A stretch of DNA of 64,000 nucleotides from Ricinus communis. Taxonomy: Eukaryota > Streptophyta > Magnoliopsida > Malpighiales > Euphorbiaceae. The notes under the pieces are model-generated. The model saw only the letters and a program-made list of their open reading frames with translations. It had not been told where the DNA came from and did no database searches. The stretch spans positions 13,890,001 through 13,954,000 of the forward strand of contig NC_063260.1 in the NCBI RefSeq assembly GCF_019578655.1. Direction: 5' to 3'. Both the position numbers and the translations under genes were made by a program. Below, in pieces: positions 1-10,416 of the stretch (position 1 is its first letter; each line of letters starts with the position of its first letter).

Positions 1-1309
1 CTTCAATTTTTATTTTTCATATCTTAAGTTTCTCTTAGTTTAACACAATATGTATTTTAATATAATGATAAGTGAAAATATTTTAAAAGTATATATAAGC
101 ACTAAAGTTCTAATATATTTTTATTTTAATAAAAAATCATTTTTTTTTTGTATTTTATTTTTTTTTATATTTTCAAATCTAGCTGAATTGGTAAAAATTT
201 TACTCTTCGAACTAGAAATATCGAAATTATAGAGTTATTTCTCGTAAAGTAAGACTAGAAAGATTTATAGAACCCACCGTAATCCATCTATAAAATTTTT
301 CATCTGGCCGACAACTAGCGTATACTAATCATATTTTAGAAAAAAAAAATTCATTAAAAGTATATTTTAGTTAATTAATAGTTTCGGATTTTTTTTAAAA
401 GTTAAAAGAAAAAAAAGGGGGTAATTTGTCAAAGCAAAAAAGTTTTCATCCCTTGACATTGGTTATATTTATGTTGTACATGTCCACTCCTTTCCACCCC
501 CACCGTACACATTGGAAACAAGTATTTTTATTTTCCCATTGAAGATGTTTCATTCCTTTGTTAAATCTATCTGAAAATACCATGTGATGATATCTTATAT
601 CTATTTAGTCTTTTCTGGACCCGTGATTTACATGGCTACTTATGTTTATATGCTTTGAAAATTAATTAAATAAAATTAAGTCATATTTTTTTATTAGTTA
701 GAAAACTTTACAAATTGGTACATCTAATCAACTATTTTATTTTTTGTGACCACGTATATGGACCTGCATGCTTAATTTTCTTTTTTATTTTTAATTCGTT
801 CGGAAGAGCTTTACGGCGGCCTATATTTAACAAAGTTTTTTTGTTATGATGATTATGTGTTAATGCAGCTTGTACTTTACTTAATCCGCTTTAAGAAAAT
901 ATAAAAATTTAGTTCCTTAGATCATGGGATACCTTTTACAACTTGCGACCAAAAATGAAACCCTCTATGATATTAGTTGATTATTTGTCCGCCCTTTTAA
1001 CAAAAATTAAGAAATGGCCAAACTTCATGGCACTTTTGCCATGTTCTTATAACAGAAAAAGCAGATGGCTCTTGTTGATCTCTCTGTTACCTCAAAGATA
1101 AACTCAGTTGCCTTTTGTTGACTTGGGTACAGATACATAGCAGAATCACTTGGAACAAAACTGAATAAATCAGCAAAACATGCCTAACATGAATAACTAT
1201 CAAAATAACAAAACAAAAAAGGAATATAACGGAGATGATCAAGTATATGAATATATAGCTATCCTTTATTTAAGAGTGCAATAGATGAGATTGTAAGGGT
1301 TTCTTCTAG
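1..1309. other. Intergenic, AT-rich, no gene seen
   Basis: Low-complexity A/T-rich sequence. The only open frame over 50 codons (50-232) is almost all F/I/L/N/K, as expected from AT-rich non-coding DNA. I see no splice-consistent exon, RNA gene or repeat boundary. Confidence 0.6.
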
Positions 1310-1312
1310 CTT

Positions 1313-1545
1313 AATTGATTTTCTTCTCCGGCAACGGGCTCTTATGAGAAGGACTAATTTCAAGACGAGAAATTAGTATACTAACTCGCTTTCTTCCCCC
1401 CTTCAAGATAACACTCTACCACTGAGTTATATCTCTTTCTTTACCCCCTATTGAGAAAGAAGACTATTTAATCCTAAGGTAAAAGGCCGAGAAACTCAAT
1501 ACCAGTGATTTTTTGATCCTCCACATGCACTTGTGGATTATTGAG
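1313..1545 (-). other. Plastid-like DNA insertion (rbcL and tRNA-Val fragments)
   Basis: Read on the minus strand, 1341-1313 encodes the peptide EPVAGEENQ, characteristic of the large subunit of Rubisco (rbcL). About 55 bp further along the plus strand, 1401-1436 read on the minus strand resembles the 5' half of plastid tRNA-Val(GAC), including the D-arm string TAACTCAGTGGTAGAGTG. Around 1488-1505 a short string resembles the plastid trnV-rrn16 spacer. These pieces are not contiguous in a plastid genome, so this would be a rearranged nuclear plastid insertion. Each match is short and made from memory. Neither fragment can be functional: the tRNA lacks its 3' half and rbcL is only about nine codons. 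Confidence 0.5.
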
Positions 1546-3786
1546 ACTAGAATTCATACGGAAAAAATAGATTTATTTTTGTTGTGAGACTGTAAAAAAG
1601 AATATGCTTTTTTCAGATTCCGAAAAGAATAAAGTAAAGGATCTCATAGTTTCTATAGGGTAGAGACGCTCCGTTAAAATTCTTGAGGAAATATTTTACC
1701 ACCCAAAACAATTCTGTTTAGCACATTATATATTAACTATTGATATATATATATAAAAAAGAGAGATATATAGCTATTGCGGCTTGGCAACATTATCTTT
1801 ACTATTATCATTCCCTTTAATTACCACTTACTGCAGGAACAAATCTTGACTTGGGATTTCTTGATTCATACAACAGATATGTGGGTTTTGATTCACCATA
1901 ATTCTTCAATGAATGTATGAGTATTACGGTGGATCTATTTTTGTAGCAATATTTACTAGAGCTGTACTCAAATTTTATTTTATTTTAAAAAAGAAAGAGA
2001 AATCTCTAAAAAATTTAAGTTTTCGCATGATGATATAACATGAGTTTATACTGAAAATTAAAACGGGCTACTAAGAAAATAGCTTGGTTTGGTATTTTTA
2101 ACTTTTAAAAATGAGAGGATGTCTCAAATTCATCATCTTAACTATTATTAACCGATATAAAAATTTATTATTAAAAAAATATATTATATATTATATTCAA
2201 TCCTCACGCACTTTTAATAAAAAAAATTGTATTAAAAATCAAACCAAATGAGTATAAAAATTAAAAAAAGTATCTTATAATTTCTCTTTGATAATTTGAA
2301 AAAAAGTACATATATACAAAAATAAATAAGTTTTCATTTACAATAGTTTAGTCATTCTCACTCCATGATGCTAGTGTCTAATTAAGAACATAGGTTTTAA
2401 AGCATTTGACCGTAGATTATGATTAAAAAAAATTTACTGGTCTAATAAGACAGTTTTGACGGTGAATTAAGACTTTCCGATGATAGCCTAACGGTGATGG
2501 CGACAATGACCTGCAAGCTGATTGTTTTTAAGTTCCTGACGATGTGATGATTGAAGCTTTAGATATAACTGACTGTGCAAGAATGTGCTTTCTTTGCAAG
2601 CCCATGGAAATTCTTAGCTATGCAAAAGGAGATTCCAGTTTCCTCCTCAGTTTCTGTGGTTAGTGCTCTCTCCTACTCCCTACCAGTTTCCGGTATGGTC
2701 GACGGTGTTCTCTCGCTGCAAGGGGCAGCAGCTAATTAGCTTACTCTCTTCCTAAATCAGTTGAAGGAAGGTGGGGTGGTTTGGACTGCAAGGTTTGATA
2801 TTTAGGGGGGCTATAATAGGAAGTAGTCAGCTACAGATAATATTAGAGTTCTCCTATTTTCTTTTTGATGGGTAAGCCCTTGTTTGTTATTGCTTGTTTT
2901 CAAGCCCACTGAAACTAATTGTACAAAAGGGCATTACGTGCAAATGCTATCAATGGGCCGAAAACTATAATAGATAAATAAGCTGCAACTACGTTTTTAG
3001 TTAAGGATTGTGCGTTTAAATACCATTTTTATTATCACAAACTCTTTTCTCAAAAATATTGTAATTTTGGTTTGAGACTTTTTCAAAAATATTGTAATTT
3101 TAAAACTTTCTGTTAAAATTATGGTGGTTATTCTTTTTTTATAAAATGATATATTGTTATTATCAATTTGGTATTTATTTTCCAAAATTTTATGTTATTT
3201 CATTGTTCTTTAATATATATTTACAATATAACTAGTGCTTATAAATTATTTTTAATATTTTTCCTATATTTTTTTAGTATATACATATACATATAAAATA
3301 TATAATATTCTTGGCAAGTAAAATCCTATTCAAATAATTCATCAAATGGTTTATGTGCATACCACTGGATATAAATAGAAGTGGTAAATCCCATTCATAT
3401 CTATTTATTCATGTTTACTATATGAATATATATATATATATATAATAAATTGGTAATTTATATAAAAGTTAAATACAAAAGTAATAAAAATAACCCTCAT
3501 TTAAATGAGTTTGATCACATTCAGTATGGATATCCACCCATAAGCACAAGAAATCCATTTCTAGATATCAACTCTTCCACCTTTTATTTTAAACAGAAAT
3601 AAAATTATAAATTTAGTATTTTTAAGTTTTCGATGTATTTATTTTAATATTTGAACTATATATTTATCTAATTAAATATATGAACCTACTAATATTATAG
3701 TGTCTGCTGTAGATTTTATTGGTTAAAATAGTAATTTATCTCATTTTATAAATAAAATAACTTAAACACCTTTATCCCCATTACTA
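1546..3786. other. Intergenic, no gene seen
   Basis: Mostly AT-rich. A less AT-rich stretch (about 2480-2830), with strings such as GCAAGCCCATGGAAA, has many stops in all frames and matches no family I recognise; it could be a decayed element. AT-rich low-complexity DNA follows to 3780. Confidence 0.5.
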
Positions 3787-3787
3787 G

Positions 3788-3982
3788 AGAGGGCTGGTTA
3801 AGGCAGGTCAAATTTTGAAGCTTCGGTGTACAAGTACAACGACTGGAGAAGGTTTGATGCTTAGAGAAGCTTGTGGATTTGCCAACGAGTTAGGAGTCGA
3901 CAGAGCCAGTTTTAAAACTGATGTCTCTGATGCTTTGACTGCAGGAAGAGGCAAAGTTCCAAGGAAGCTGGAGCTTATTATT
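3788..3982 (+). pseudogene. LINE-type RNase H relic
   Basis: The plus-strand frame ending at the TGA-containing stop near 3982 reads through motifs typical of the RNase H domain (RVT_3) at the 3' end of plant LINEs: a block like EGLMLREAC, then FANELGVDRASFKTD, where the family usually has E-ALALREAL, a-LGI-rv--EsDs. The conserved acidic positions are partly preserved (E in EGL, D in KTD). No reverse transcriptase is visible upstream and there is no start codon context, so this is a short inactive fragment. The antisense open frame over the same stretch (3808-4035) is judged a shadow. Identification rests on motif resemblance only. Confidence 0.35.
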
Positions 3983-4035
3983 TGAGACATCAATTGTCTC
4001 TTGGAGATTTTTGTACAAGCATAAGCTGTTAACAT

Positions 4036-4054
4036 TATATATATATATATATAT
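4036..4054. repeat. (TA)n microsatellite
   Basis: An uninterrupted TA dinucleotide tract directly follows the LINE relic. Confidence 0.9.
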
Positions 4055-4972
4055 CTGTTAATCGTGCAACTGCTCCTCCCAACAGTTTTGGAGGATAGTG
4101 TTGCCCAGATTCGGAGAAATTATTGATGCAATACACTGCTTATTTGCCTTAAAAAATAGAAAACAAAACCAAGCTAAGAATCTTTCAATTTTATAACTCT
4201 TTTTTACCGTCAATAACTCTTTGCTACCGTCGTGCATAGTTTTTTTTTTTTTTTCCGGGAACAATTCCTTTTCATTTCCACCGCAAACCATCATATAAAA
4301 CATGCCTTCCACCCGAGGGCGGTGTGGTAGGATTTAAAATAAATGGGTTGACGATTTTGAAAAATAGAAAAAAAAAAAAACAGAATCTACATAATGCTGT
4401 TTTATTACAATAACTATTTCATCTAATAATAATAATTAAAAAAAAGAAATCGAATTTCAGTGGGGAGCCACCACTGGTCTCACATGGGTCTCCCCATCCT
4501 TCGAGCGCACCACAAAATACAATAAGGAAAAGAAGTGTATAAGATTAAAGGACAGAATTAGAAAGAAAAACAAGCTGCAAAGGTAGGAAGAAGAAGAAGT
4601 GCATCTTATAAATGAAAAGCCATCGCCGTATTAGTTTCTGAAAATACTTCTATCATCTATCACCGTAACAATGAAATTTTTGCTGTAATGTAATCTGTTA
4701 TATCAGTTATTATGACGATGCAAGAATCATGTTTCGCATTAACGCTTCCACCATCCTTCACGGTATTAATCACCTGAACTGTTTGTAATTCTCTCTATCA
4801 AAATGGCTACACCCAAAACAAGAGGCCCACAACCGACACCATATAATAATAAAATAATTCCGCTACCTAATTTGGACAATAGTACGTGTTGCGGACCTAC
4901 CATTGTCTACCTAATGATTCTTGTATCAATTGCCCTATCTTTATTTGATGGTTGTAAACTCCTATTGTGACA
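4055..4972. other. Intergenic before tRNA-Pro, no gene seen
   Basis: Contains poly-T and poly-A runs (about 4239 and 4367) and short open frames without recognisable protein character. No exon or RNA gene is evident apart from the tRNA that follows. Confidence 0.5.
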
Positions 4973-5044
4973 GGGCATTTGGTCTAGTGGCATGATTCTC
5001 GCTTAGGGTGCGAGAGGTCCCGAGTTCAATTCTCGGAATGCCCC
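4973..5044 (+). tRNA. tRNA-Pro (anticodon AGG)
   Basis: Full cloverleaf by eye, 72 nt without CCA and without an intron. The 7-bp acceptor stem pairs GGGCATT (4973-4979) with AATGCCC (5037-5043), with C as the unpaired discriminator base. The anticodon stem CTCGC/GCGAG encloses the loop TTAGGGT, giving anticodon AGG, which decodes proline CCN codons (A34 normally modified to inosine). The T arm contains GAGTTCAATTC, which serves as the internal B box, and GGTCTAGTGG lies in the A-box/D-arm position. A short T run follows as a Pol III terminator. It appears functional. Confidence 0.97.
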
Positions 5045-5049
5045 TCCCG

Positions 5050-5054
5050 TTTTT
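5050..5054 (+). terminator. RNA polymerase III T-run terminator
   Basis: Five consecutive T residues begin 6 nt after the mature 3' end of tRNA-Pro, the usual Pol III termination signal. Further T runs follow within 15 nt as backups. Confidence 0.8.
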
Positions 5055-6249
5055 ACTTTTTCTTTTTTAATCTTTTTGGTATTAAGATCCTAAAATAGAT
5101 ATTAAAATTCCAAAAATAAGCTCGTGCCTAATCTATACTACACACATGACGAAGATGATGTATCATTGAATAGCTGGCAAACGCCAGAAGAGATGTTATT
5201 ATTATTACTATTATTTTATAAAAGAAAACAATCATAAATATCAGAAGGACCTCGGATCTCTGTACACGTATGCAAAAAAGCGAATTAGAAAAGGAGTAGC
5301 TAAGTGGGTCCTACACTGTGCACGTATGCAAAAAGAAAAGAAATGAAAAGGAAAGCGAATAGAGAAGCACTTTTTTTATGTAAGGTGGTGGGACCCGCCC
5401 TATGTAAGTCAGTGGTGATTGGGCAGATGTGTCTGAGTCTGTGATGGGTACGAGTAACCATATGGGCCTCTTCTCTATTATATACAGTGCGGTTCCTCTC
5501 TCTCTCCTCTTTGATGAATTGAATGATGAAAGTTGACTGATAACGTCAGTGGAGATTAGGGATAAGTTTTTTGGATTTATTTTCTTCACCCTCAACCATT
5601 TGTTTGGTTCCTCTCTCTCTCTCTCTCTTTATATATATATATATGAAAATTCGATGACTTTCTAATAAAGCTGTAAACTTCTCTGAATTATAAATCAGAT
5701 CCAGTCGAGCAAAACTAATCACTCTCAAATTCTTCTTTTTTAAAAGAATTATAATTTTAGAAAGTGTAAATAACCAAATGTTGCTTCAGAGTCTAAGAAT
5801 GTAGGATATTGATTGGCTAAAGTACAATTTACCACTTAAATTTTGACTCAATGAATAATTAATTTAGATTTAATTTTTATCAATGTGTCTAGTAATTTAC
5901 CGAGGGTGGCTAATTCAATCAAATAAAAATACTTAATCGATGCAAAGAATAATTTAATTTGGTTCTTAAACTTTGCACTCAATGACAAACTATATAAAAA
6001 TAAATTTTCATTGAGTTAGAATAAAATTATTTAATTTTCATGTAATTTAATCCTATTATCTAACAAAAATAATCATATGATACTTTTAACTAAAAGATTT
6101 CAATTGAATTATGTTACTAAACTCATTTAAGACTATATGCTTTTATAAAATTAGATTAAAATTTTGTTTAGTAATACTTGATTTTAGTTTCTAATAATAT
6201 AATTGGTTGAATTAGTGGAATAGTTGTTCAACCACCGGATCATATATGT
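5055..6249. other. Intergenic with CT and TA repeats
   Basis: No gene is seen. A CT dinucleotide run (about 5609-5627) is immediately followed by a TA run (5629-5643), a compound microsatellite. Short antisense open frames over it are low complexity. Confidence 0.6.
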
Positions 6250-7535
6250 TGATCGGTCCAAATTATGTATAGATATTTAAGGGTATTTTAAAGCTTTAAT
6301 GATATATTTCTATATATAATATAGTGAAACTATGCGCTTTTACCTCACTTAAGCTTAATTGTCTATTTTCAGGAATATTAGCAAAAAAGAAAAATATGGA
6401 GCTAAAAGAAGCTTAATGAGATATGTTCGTATCAATACCCAAGATTAAGACTCATGGACTGCTAATTACAAGGTCTAAGGGACATTTTAGTCATTTTGTA
6501 TAATTATTGGGATTTATATTAAGAGTTATTTATAGAATAGTATTTGGTGGAGATTAAGATACCTAAAGTCTTATCTATTAGATAGACTTATATTAGTATA
6601 CTTATTTCTATGGAGATTTATATAGAGGATGACTCTTCTCTATATAAATCTTTGCAAAACCTAATTGAAAGGAAGAAAGAGGGAGGGGAGTTGTCTCCTA
6701 CCCGCTCTCTACACCTGCCACCATTATTTTTTCCATAATTCTCTACAGTTCTTCATAAACATTTAGTTTTAGTTTTCATTACTCTTCTTAAGATCTAAGG
6801 AGCTTTTCAAGAAGTGGAAACCGAGGACCAATCTTCTTCCTACTTGAAGAAATTCTGGATCTAAAGGGAGTTGTTTACTTTCTTATGTCTTTCTATTTAA
6901 TATTATGATCATTGGGTTAAATATGTTAGACTAGTTTTCATAAGTGTTTAGTTTAATCTTTTTACTTTTGTATGAACCTTGTTATTTATTTATTTAATGA
7001 ATGATTTTTTTACCTTCATATCTTTATTAGTTTCAGTTATTATTGTTAGTTAACCATCATATTAATTGAGCAATAGTAATTGTTATAAAAATCTTTAGTT
7101 TTAAAAGTATTAGAAACATCATCTTTACTTTAATCTATATTGATATAAGAAACCTAGGTTGCATCATTAGCTTGAATGACTTAGGGAAAAAGACACATCA
7201 CCCTCTCATTCATTAGATCTAGGCTAAAGTAATAAGGAGATTACTAAGTAAATGACTCGATTAAATACTACTTTTAGCATATAGTTTTAGATCATAAATA
7301 TTTTGCATTTGCATTGCATTTCATATTTATTTATTGTTTAGTTACTTTACTTTATGAATATCATTCTCTCAAAATATCGATTTAGAGTGTTTAGATTTAC
7401 TTTTATTATTTTGTATTGATAATTAGTCCTTATAATAAGTGGCATCATAGTTCCTTGAGAGATCGACCTCGTGGTGAACTTACCCTTACTATAGAAACGG
7501 TTCGTGCACTTGCGAGTACTAAAAAAGACACATCA
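6250..7535 (+). repeat. 5' LTR of Ty3-type element
   Basis: 1286 bp, TG...CA bounded, and closely matching 10417-11705 by eye (scattered substitutions and small indels). A TATA box, TATATAAA, at 6641-6648 sits in the right arm of a perfect 13-bp inverted repeat (6615-6627 / 6638-6650). Transcription would start roughly 25-30 bp downstream of the TATA box. Confidence 0.93.
6641..6648 (+). promoter_or_regulatory. LTR TATA box
   Basis: TATATAAA lies within the U3 part of the 5' LTR and is repeated at the equivalent place in the 3' LTR (about 10809-10816). The position, about 390 bp into a 1.29 kb LTR, is plausible for the element promoter. Confidence 0.6.
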
Positions 7536-7540
7536 AACTT

Positions 7541-7558
7541 TAGCGCCGTTGCTGGGGA
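7541..7558 (+). other. Primer binding site (tRNA-Asp type)
   Basis: TAGCGCCGTTGCTGGGGA starts 5 nt after the 5' LTR. It differs at two positions from TGGCGCCGTTGCCGGGGA, the complement of the tRNA-Asp 3' end used by many plant Ty3 elements. Both differences are transitions (G to A, C to T). Confidence 0.85.
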
Positions 7559-7734
7559 ACTATGTCTAAATTTATTATATTGATTGATTATCAAAAGTGT
7601 CTTGTGTTTGTTATTTTGTTTTATATTTTGTGATTTATTTTGTTTTAAAATTTTTTTTAATCTGAAGTTTTTTTTTTTTTTGTATGCTTAGCAGGAAATA
7701 ACTAGAAGAAAAATCAACAGAAGAAGTTGATATT

Positions 7735-8430
7735 ATGGCAAATACACCAAAAGAAGTAGGAGCTGAAAGGCGGATGGCTATGAAAGATTATGCACTGCCT
7801 ACAATTGATAACACTACTTCATACATAGTTTTAGGTGATGCATCTAGGAATTATGAACTTAAGAGCATTTATTTTAATATGCTTCCTTCATTTCATGGTA
7901 TGCCTAGCGAGGATGCATTAACATTCATTAGAGAATTTTATACCATAGTTCATACTTTCCCATTATCTGGACTTAATGAGGATCAACTAAAAGTGAGGTG
8001 TTTCCCTTATTCATTGAAAGAAAGAGCAAAGGCTTAGTTAATGACCTTACCTCCTAATTCTTTGAGAAATTGGAATAAAATTTATCAAAAGTTTATGAGT
8101 AGATTTTACTCACAACAAAAGACCAAAAAATTAAGAGGTGAAATTTCTAATTTTTATCAAGAGAATGCTGAATCTTTTCATGAAGCATGTGATCGCTTCA
8201 AATCACTTTTATTACAATGTCCATACCATGGATTCACACTCCCAATAACTAACCAATCATTTTATGATGGGTTGACACACCAATATTAATGTATGGTTGA
8301 TAATGCAGCTGGGGGTGCTATGTTAGAAAGGACACCTGATGAGGTTTATGACATCTTTGAGATGTTATGAGCCAATTCACAACAAAAGAGTGTGAGGGCA
8401 AAGAGAATAGAAGTAAATAAAGTAGTAGCT
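7735..8430 (+). pseudogene. Retrotransposon gag, interrupted
   Basis: Starts at ATG 7735 in the usual place after the primer site. It encodes a capsid-type Gag (Retrotrans_gag family): a FHGMPSEDA block, then RCFPYSLKERAKA, LPPNSLRNWNKI, KFMSRFYSQQKT, ESFHEACDRFKSLL and QCPYHGF, in the order typical of Athila/Tat Gag. A TAG at 8038-8040 falls exactly where the family has a conserved tryptophan (RAKAW), consistent with a TGG to TAG change. The frame then resumes from 8041, but another stop occurs at 8287-8289 and a further one near 8368. There is no zinc knuckle and no protease. Gag would package element RNA; this copy cannot make a full protein. Confidence 0.85.
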
Positions 8431-8639
8431 AGTAGCGGATGAACGCCCACCATGAACATAATTAGGAATGTCTAGCTATAGACAATAAACTTAGCAATTG
8501 TATTTTTATTTTTATGCAATTAAGTTAATATTATTGTTTTTAATTTTATTTATTTATTTTTTTTATTTTTTATTTATTTTATGTTTATCTTGTAGGCTTA
8601 TATTTGATCCCCAAAAGGCAATATGTATCCATGAGAAGC

Positions 8640-8930
8640 AATTAAAGCTAAAAAAAATTGAACGAGCCACTTTGCGGCAGCGAATTTTCACACGGGCCCG
8701 TAGCAGAAGCACGACAAAGACGACACGGGCCCATAGCAGCCAGCGGTAGAGACGACATAGGCCTCCAGAGCTGCGAGATACTTGAGGAAGCAAGCCCCAG
8801 AGTACGAGTGACCAGCCAGTCATTGGGCCATATATGCCCCCAGCGTAGGGCAGCGTGCGTGCGACCAGCCTATAGCAGCGAGGCGCAACATAGGCACGCA
8901 GCGTGAACAGCGGTAGCGAAAAAATAAAAA
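8640..8930 (+). repeat. GC-rich degenerate repeat block inside Ty3 element
   Basis: About 290 bp of markedly higher G+C than the surrounding element. It contains variants of a roughly 20-40 bp motif, such as ACACGGGCCCGTAGCAG, ACACGGGCCCATAGCAG, CCAGCCTATAGCAG and ACATAGGCACGCAGCG. It is open in more than one frame on both strands but shows no protein family signature. Origin and role are unknown; it may be a captured sequence or an expanded minisatellite. Confidence 0.6.
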
Positions 8931-10402
8931 AAGTTTTGAGCGAAAATTAAAATAATTAAATCCAAGAAATTGGGATTAATTATGGATTATTTTTAGTTAA
9001 AATATCCTTTTTTAAAATTAAATATATATCTATCTCCTCCGCATAAATAGTCATATCATTGATTTAGAACTTTATTTTAAATTTTATTCTAGGATTTATA
9101 TTTATTTATAAGGACCTAACTTTTAATTATCTTAGAATTTAATCTTTCTAGTATATTTAGGATAGTTTATTATTTTTAATTCTTTATTTTTTTATTTTTT
9201 TATTTTTTTTATAATTATCAATGATGTGTGTTCTAGTGTGCTTCTAAGGTTTGGATGGTGGAGATTGGAATTCAGGTTTATGGCTTACTATGCATTACAA
9301 AATTCCAGGGGAGTATACTATCTTTTTCCTCTCTTTTTGTTCTTTATTTTTATATATGCAATGATATTAAGGACAATGTCAAATTTAAGTGTGGGGAAGG
9401 AAAATAGAATATTTTCTCAATTAAAATTTATACTTCATATGCCATGAGAATTAGCAACTTTGGTTAATCTTTTACAAAATTTTAAATTTTTCCACTCAGC
9501 TTTTTCTTATTGTTCTATATAAGAGTCGATAAAAGAATGCTATTATGTTAAGATTCTTGAATCATTGAGTTAGTTTTTAATATGTATAATGTGAACTCAT
9601 GAGTTACTTGCACTTAAATGATCAAGTGTTCGTCTTTTGCATATAGACATGATGAGTAGTTTAACAACATTGGACATGGTTATGATTAGAAGTGTATGAT
9701 TTAGATTATGATTTTCTTGTTATTAAATTGGCTTGCCTAAGTTTGTGAGATATGATATGGGCAAGTTTAAAGCTCTAAGTTTAATAACTCTACTCTGCTA
9801 ATTTTAGTTGTTTAGTAACCGGGGATCTTCATGACCAATGTCGATCTTTGCGTAAAAAGACAATTAAGATTATGAGTATGCAAAGCATCTTAAAGTATGT
9901 TTTGTTGAGTAACCAGGTGCATTCATTACCCATGTTTGTATTTACGTAAAAAGGCATAACATCTTAAGAAAGAAAGAAATACCCCAAGTATCAAAAGTTA
10001 AAATTCAAGGGGTGTAAAGAAAAGAAAAGAAAAAGTATAAGAGCTTAAAAAGCAAGTGATAAATGCCTATTGATCTCTTATTTATGAATGAAGGTTTTGC
10101 CGTTTTGAATAGAGTTATGATAATTGGGATTATGCATCATATTTATATCATTTGAAGATAAGTTAGACTATTTGTTGTGAAACAGGTGTAAATGATTGAA
10201 TGCTTGAGTCTTTTGATTAACAATGATTGAATTTATATTTTTAAAAGAAATTATTATGATTCAAGTGTTGTTGGCTTAACATGATCTTTGCATTAGTGAG
10301 ATTCTTTTGAATAATATCTTTAAGCTGAGTATGGATGTTTTTCATGATTTTTGCAAAAGTTAATTCTCAGTTGCTATTTACTTGAGGACGAGTAAAAGTT
10401 TA
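8931..10402 (+). other. Non-coding 3' internal region of Ty3 element
   Basis: No coding potential. It contains a polypurine-like motif TTTAAGTGTGGGGAAGG (about 9386-9402), nearly identical to the tract before the 3' LTR, and a direct repeat around GTAACC...GCGTAAAAAGAC (9815-9862) and GTAACCAGG...ACGTAAAAAGGC (9909-9956). Confidence 0.6.
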
Positions 10403-10416
10403 AGTGTGGGGGTATT
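10403..10416 (+). other. Polypurine tract region of Ty3 element
   Basis: AGTGTGGGGGTATT directly precedes the TGATCGG that opens the 3' LTR. This is the expected position for the plus-strand primer, though the last few bases include T residues. Confidence 0.7.

Noticed and set aside
8658..8906. Overlapping open frames on both strands in the GC-rich block
   Set aside because: Openness follows from high G+C and few stops; composition is repetitive and no protein family fits.
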